Assembly (NCBI GenBank): GCA_030150595.1
Contig: JASLFQ010000210.1
Span: forward strand, 1-6,667
DNA length: 6,667 bases
Origin: Aquirhabdus sp.
GTDB taxonomy: Bacteria; Pseudomonadota; Gammaproteobacteria; Pseudomonadales; Moraxellaceae
Reading direction: 5' to 3'
Of the stretch, positions 5,710 through 6,667 are shown in pieces; the stretch's first letter is position 1; the number at the start of each line of letters is the position of its first letter. The notes under the pieces were generated by a model, which did not search any database, had not been told where the DNA came from, and saw only the letters and a list, made by a program, of their open reading frames with translations. The translations under genes and the position numbers were made by a program.

Positions 5710-6413
5710 GTCGTTTTTACGCAGATATTCCGCTCAGCATCGACACGACTGTTGATTTACCAGATATGGTTTTTCATCATTGGACACGTGTACTTCGTGC
5801 AAATATCGGCGACCAAGCGACGCTATTTAATGGTCTAGGGGGCGAATACGACGTTGAGCTCATTGAGATCAATAAAAAAGATGCCAAAGTCCGCGTACAA
5901 AGTTTTAACCCAACAAATCGCACTGAACCTTATTTCGTGACGCTTGGACAAGTCATGAGTAAAGGCGATCGGATGGATTATGCCATTCAGAAATCAACAG
6001 AACTTGGCGTTGGCGCTATTCAATTACTGACAAGCGAACGCTGTGAAATGCGACTTAAATATGATCGAGATCAAAAGAAAATCGATCATTGGCAACAAGT
6101 CGCCATTGCTGCATGTGAACAATGTGGACTCAATCGCATCCCTCAAGTTCTCCCGCCAATGTCTCTTGAAAATTGGTTACAAAGCATACAAAGCGAGTTA
6201 AAACTTGTGCTCGCTCCTATTCAAGCACCGAAACCATTACCAAAGAAACTTCCGACAACAATTAGTTTACTAATTGGCGCAGAAGGTGGCTTAAGCTATA
6301 CTGAAATTGAACTTGCAGAACAAGCAGGTTTTATAAAATGGCAGATTGGCGAGCGCGTATTAAGGACAGAAACTGCACCAGTCGTTGCATTAGCACAACT
6401 CATGTCACACTAA
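5706..6413 (+). CDS. rsmE: 16S rRNA (uracil-1498-N3)-methyltransferase
   Basis: RsmE is a SPOUT-class methyltransferase that uses SAM to methylate N3 of U1498 in 16S rRNA of the assembled small subunit, near the decoding site. The 235-residue product is normal length (E. coli 243). The N-terminal PUA-like RNA-binding part carries HHWTRVLRANIGD at 24-36 and FNGLGGEY at 41-48. The catalytic knot domain has GQVMSKGDRMDYAIQKSTEL at 81-100, the Cys-containing ACEQCGLNRIP at 136-146, LLIGAEGGLSYTE at 188-200 and IGERVLRTETAPVVALA at 214-230, the last two forming the SAM-binding trefoil knot. In ACEQCGLN the Leu replaces the Arg of E. coli (QCGRN). The ATG overlaps the bioA stop as ATGA and no good Shine-Dalgarno sequence precedes it, so translation is probably coupled to bioA. 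Each turnover releases SAH, the substrate of AhcY in the same run. Confidence 0.96.
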   Translation: MSRFYADIPLSIDTTVDLPDMVFHHWTRVLRANIGDQATLFNGLGGEYDVELIEINKKDAKVRVQSFNPTNRTEPYFVTLGQVMSKGDRMDYAIQKSTELGVGAIQLLTSERCEMRLKYDRDQKKIDHWQQVAIAACEQCGLNRIPQVLPPMSLENWLQSIQSELKLVLAPIQAPKPLPKKLPTTISLLIGAEGGLSYTEIELAEQAGFIKWQIGERVLRTETAPVVALAQLMSH

Positions 6414-6599
6414 TACAAGTATCATGTTCGCATATAAAGTTATACATTCTTTGCTCATACAAAGGCGTATAAACAAACAAAGACATGTTTTCCTATAAAA
6501 TATCTATTTCTCTTTTGTGAAACATAAGGCACAATCTGTAGGACAAAAATAGACGATTCGTTGAGAAACGGAAACTTCCAACAGTCGCAGGAGCAATTA
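6414..6599 (+). other. AT-rich gap after rsmE with an imperfect hairpin
   Basis: No gene is supported here. An imperfect hairpin pairs CTTTG (6449-6453) with CAAAG (6460-6464), with outer ATAC/GTAT arms at 6442-6445 and 6467-6470. It has no T run on the plus strand, so it is a weak candidate for the rsmE terminator. A TATAAA/TAAAAT stretch (6494-6501) is a possible -10 for the gene starting at 6600, but no good -35 stands at the right distance. Confidence 0.3.
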
Positions 6600-6667
6600 A
6601 TGTCGGGATATGAAGAACAGAGTATTCTAAAGCAGCGTATTTGGCGAATGCAGATTCTGAACACTCG
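6600..6667 (+). CDS. Start of an unrecognised gene, cut by right edge
   Basis: An ATG at 6600 opens a frame that reads MSGYEEQSILKQRIWRMQIL and continues to the window end without a stop. AGGAG (6589-6593) sits six bases upstream, an excellent Shine-Dalgarno sequence and the main reason to call a gene. The 22 visible residues are polar and charged with several basic residues, possibly a cytoplasmic N-terminus before a membrane segment, but no family can be named from so little. The 186-bp gap with a possible -10 suggests transcription separate from rsmE. Confidence 0.6.
   Translation, partial: MSGYEEQSILKQRIWRMQILNT

Noticed and set aside
6455..6664. Minus-strand 69-codon frame at the right edge
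   Set aside because: The product is Cys-rich with no domain, there is no Shine-Dalgarno sequence, and it overlaps the better supported plus-strand start at 6600.

Overview
The window looks like chromosomal housekeeping DNA from a gammaproteobacterium, most likely Acinetobacter or another Moraxellaceae member. This is inferred from moderately AT-rich base use, from MetF and RsmE proteins of the Pseudomonas/Acinetobacter type, and from general recall of such loci; no search was run. No insertion sequence, phage gene, CRISPR array, tRNA or rRNA was seen.

Left part (1-1492, minus strand): the 5' three quarters of pabC (aminodeoxychorismate lyase, folate synthesis) runs off the left edge. Upstream of it lies a strong UUCG-loop terminator, then a gene for a small secreted outer-membrane beta-barrel protein. 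The barrel gene has a compact promoter with a Fur-like box over its -10, a 15-bp inverted repeat at the start of its mRNA, and further upstream four hexamers at exact 11-bp spacing that resemble a double Pho box.

Centre (1493-1974): a 482-bp divergent intergenic region. Its right half holds a clear S-adenosylhomocysteine (SAH) riboswitch with P1, P2, P4 and the pseudoknot P3 all perfectly paired, directly before ahcY.

Right part (1975-6413, plus strand): ahcY, metF, bioA and rsmE follow in one direction. metF-bioA are 4 bp apart, and bioA-rsmE overlap by 4 bp (ATGA). All four products touch the SAM/SAH cycle: AhcY removes SAH, MetF makes the methyl donor for remethylating homocysteine, BioA classically uses SAM as amino donor, and RsmE is a SAM-dependent rRNA methyltransferase that produces SAH. 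A 146-bp leader with two hairpins separates ahcY from the preferred metF start, so it is open whether the riboswitch controls only ahcY or the whole run.

Right edge (6414-6667): an AT-rich gap, then the first 22 codons of an unrecognised plus-strand gene with a good ribosome binding site.

No wholly new system was found. The items most worth a second look are the SAH riboswitch and its methyl-cycle gene run, the Pho-box-like repeat array, the Fur-like promoter of the barrel gene, and the Tyr-to-Cys change in the BioA substrate-site motif.
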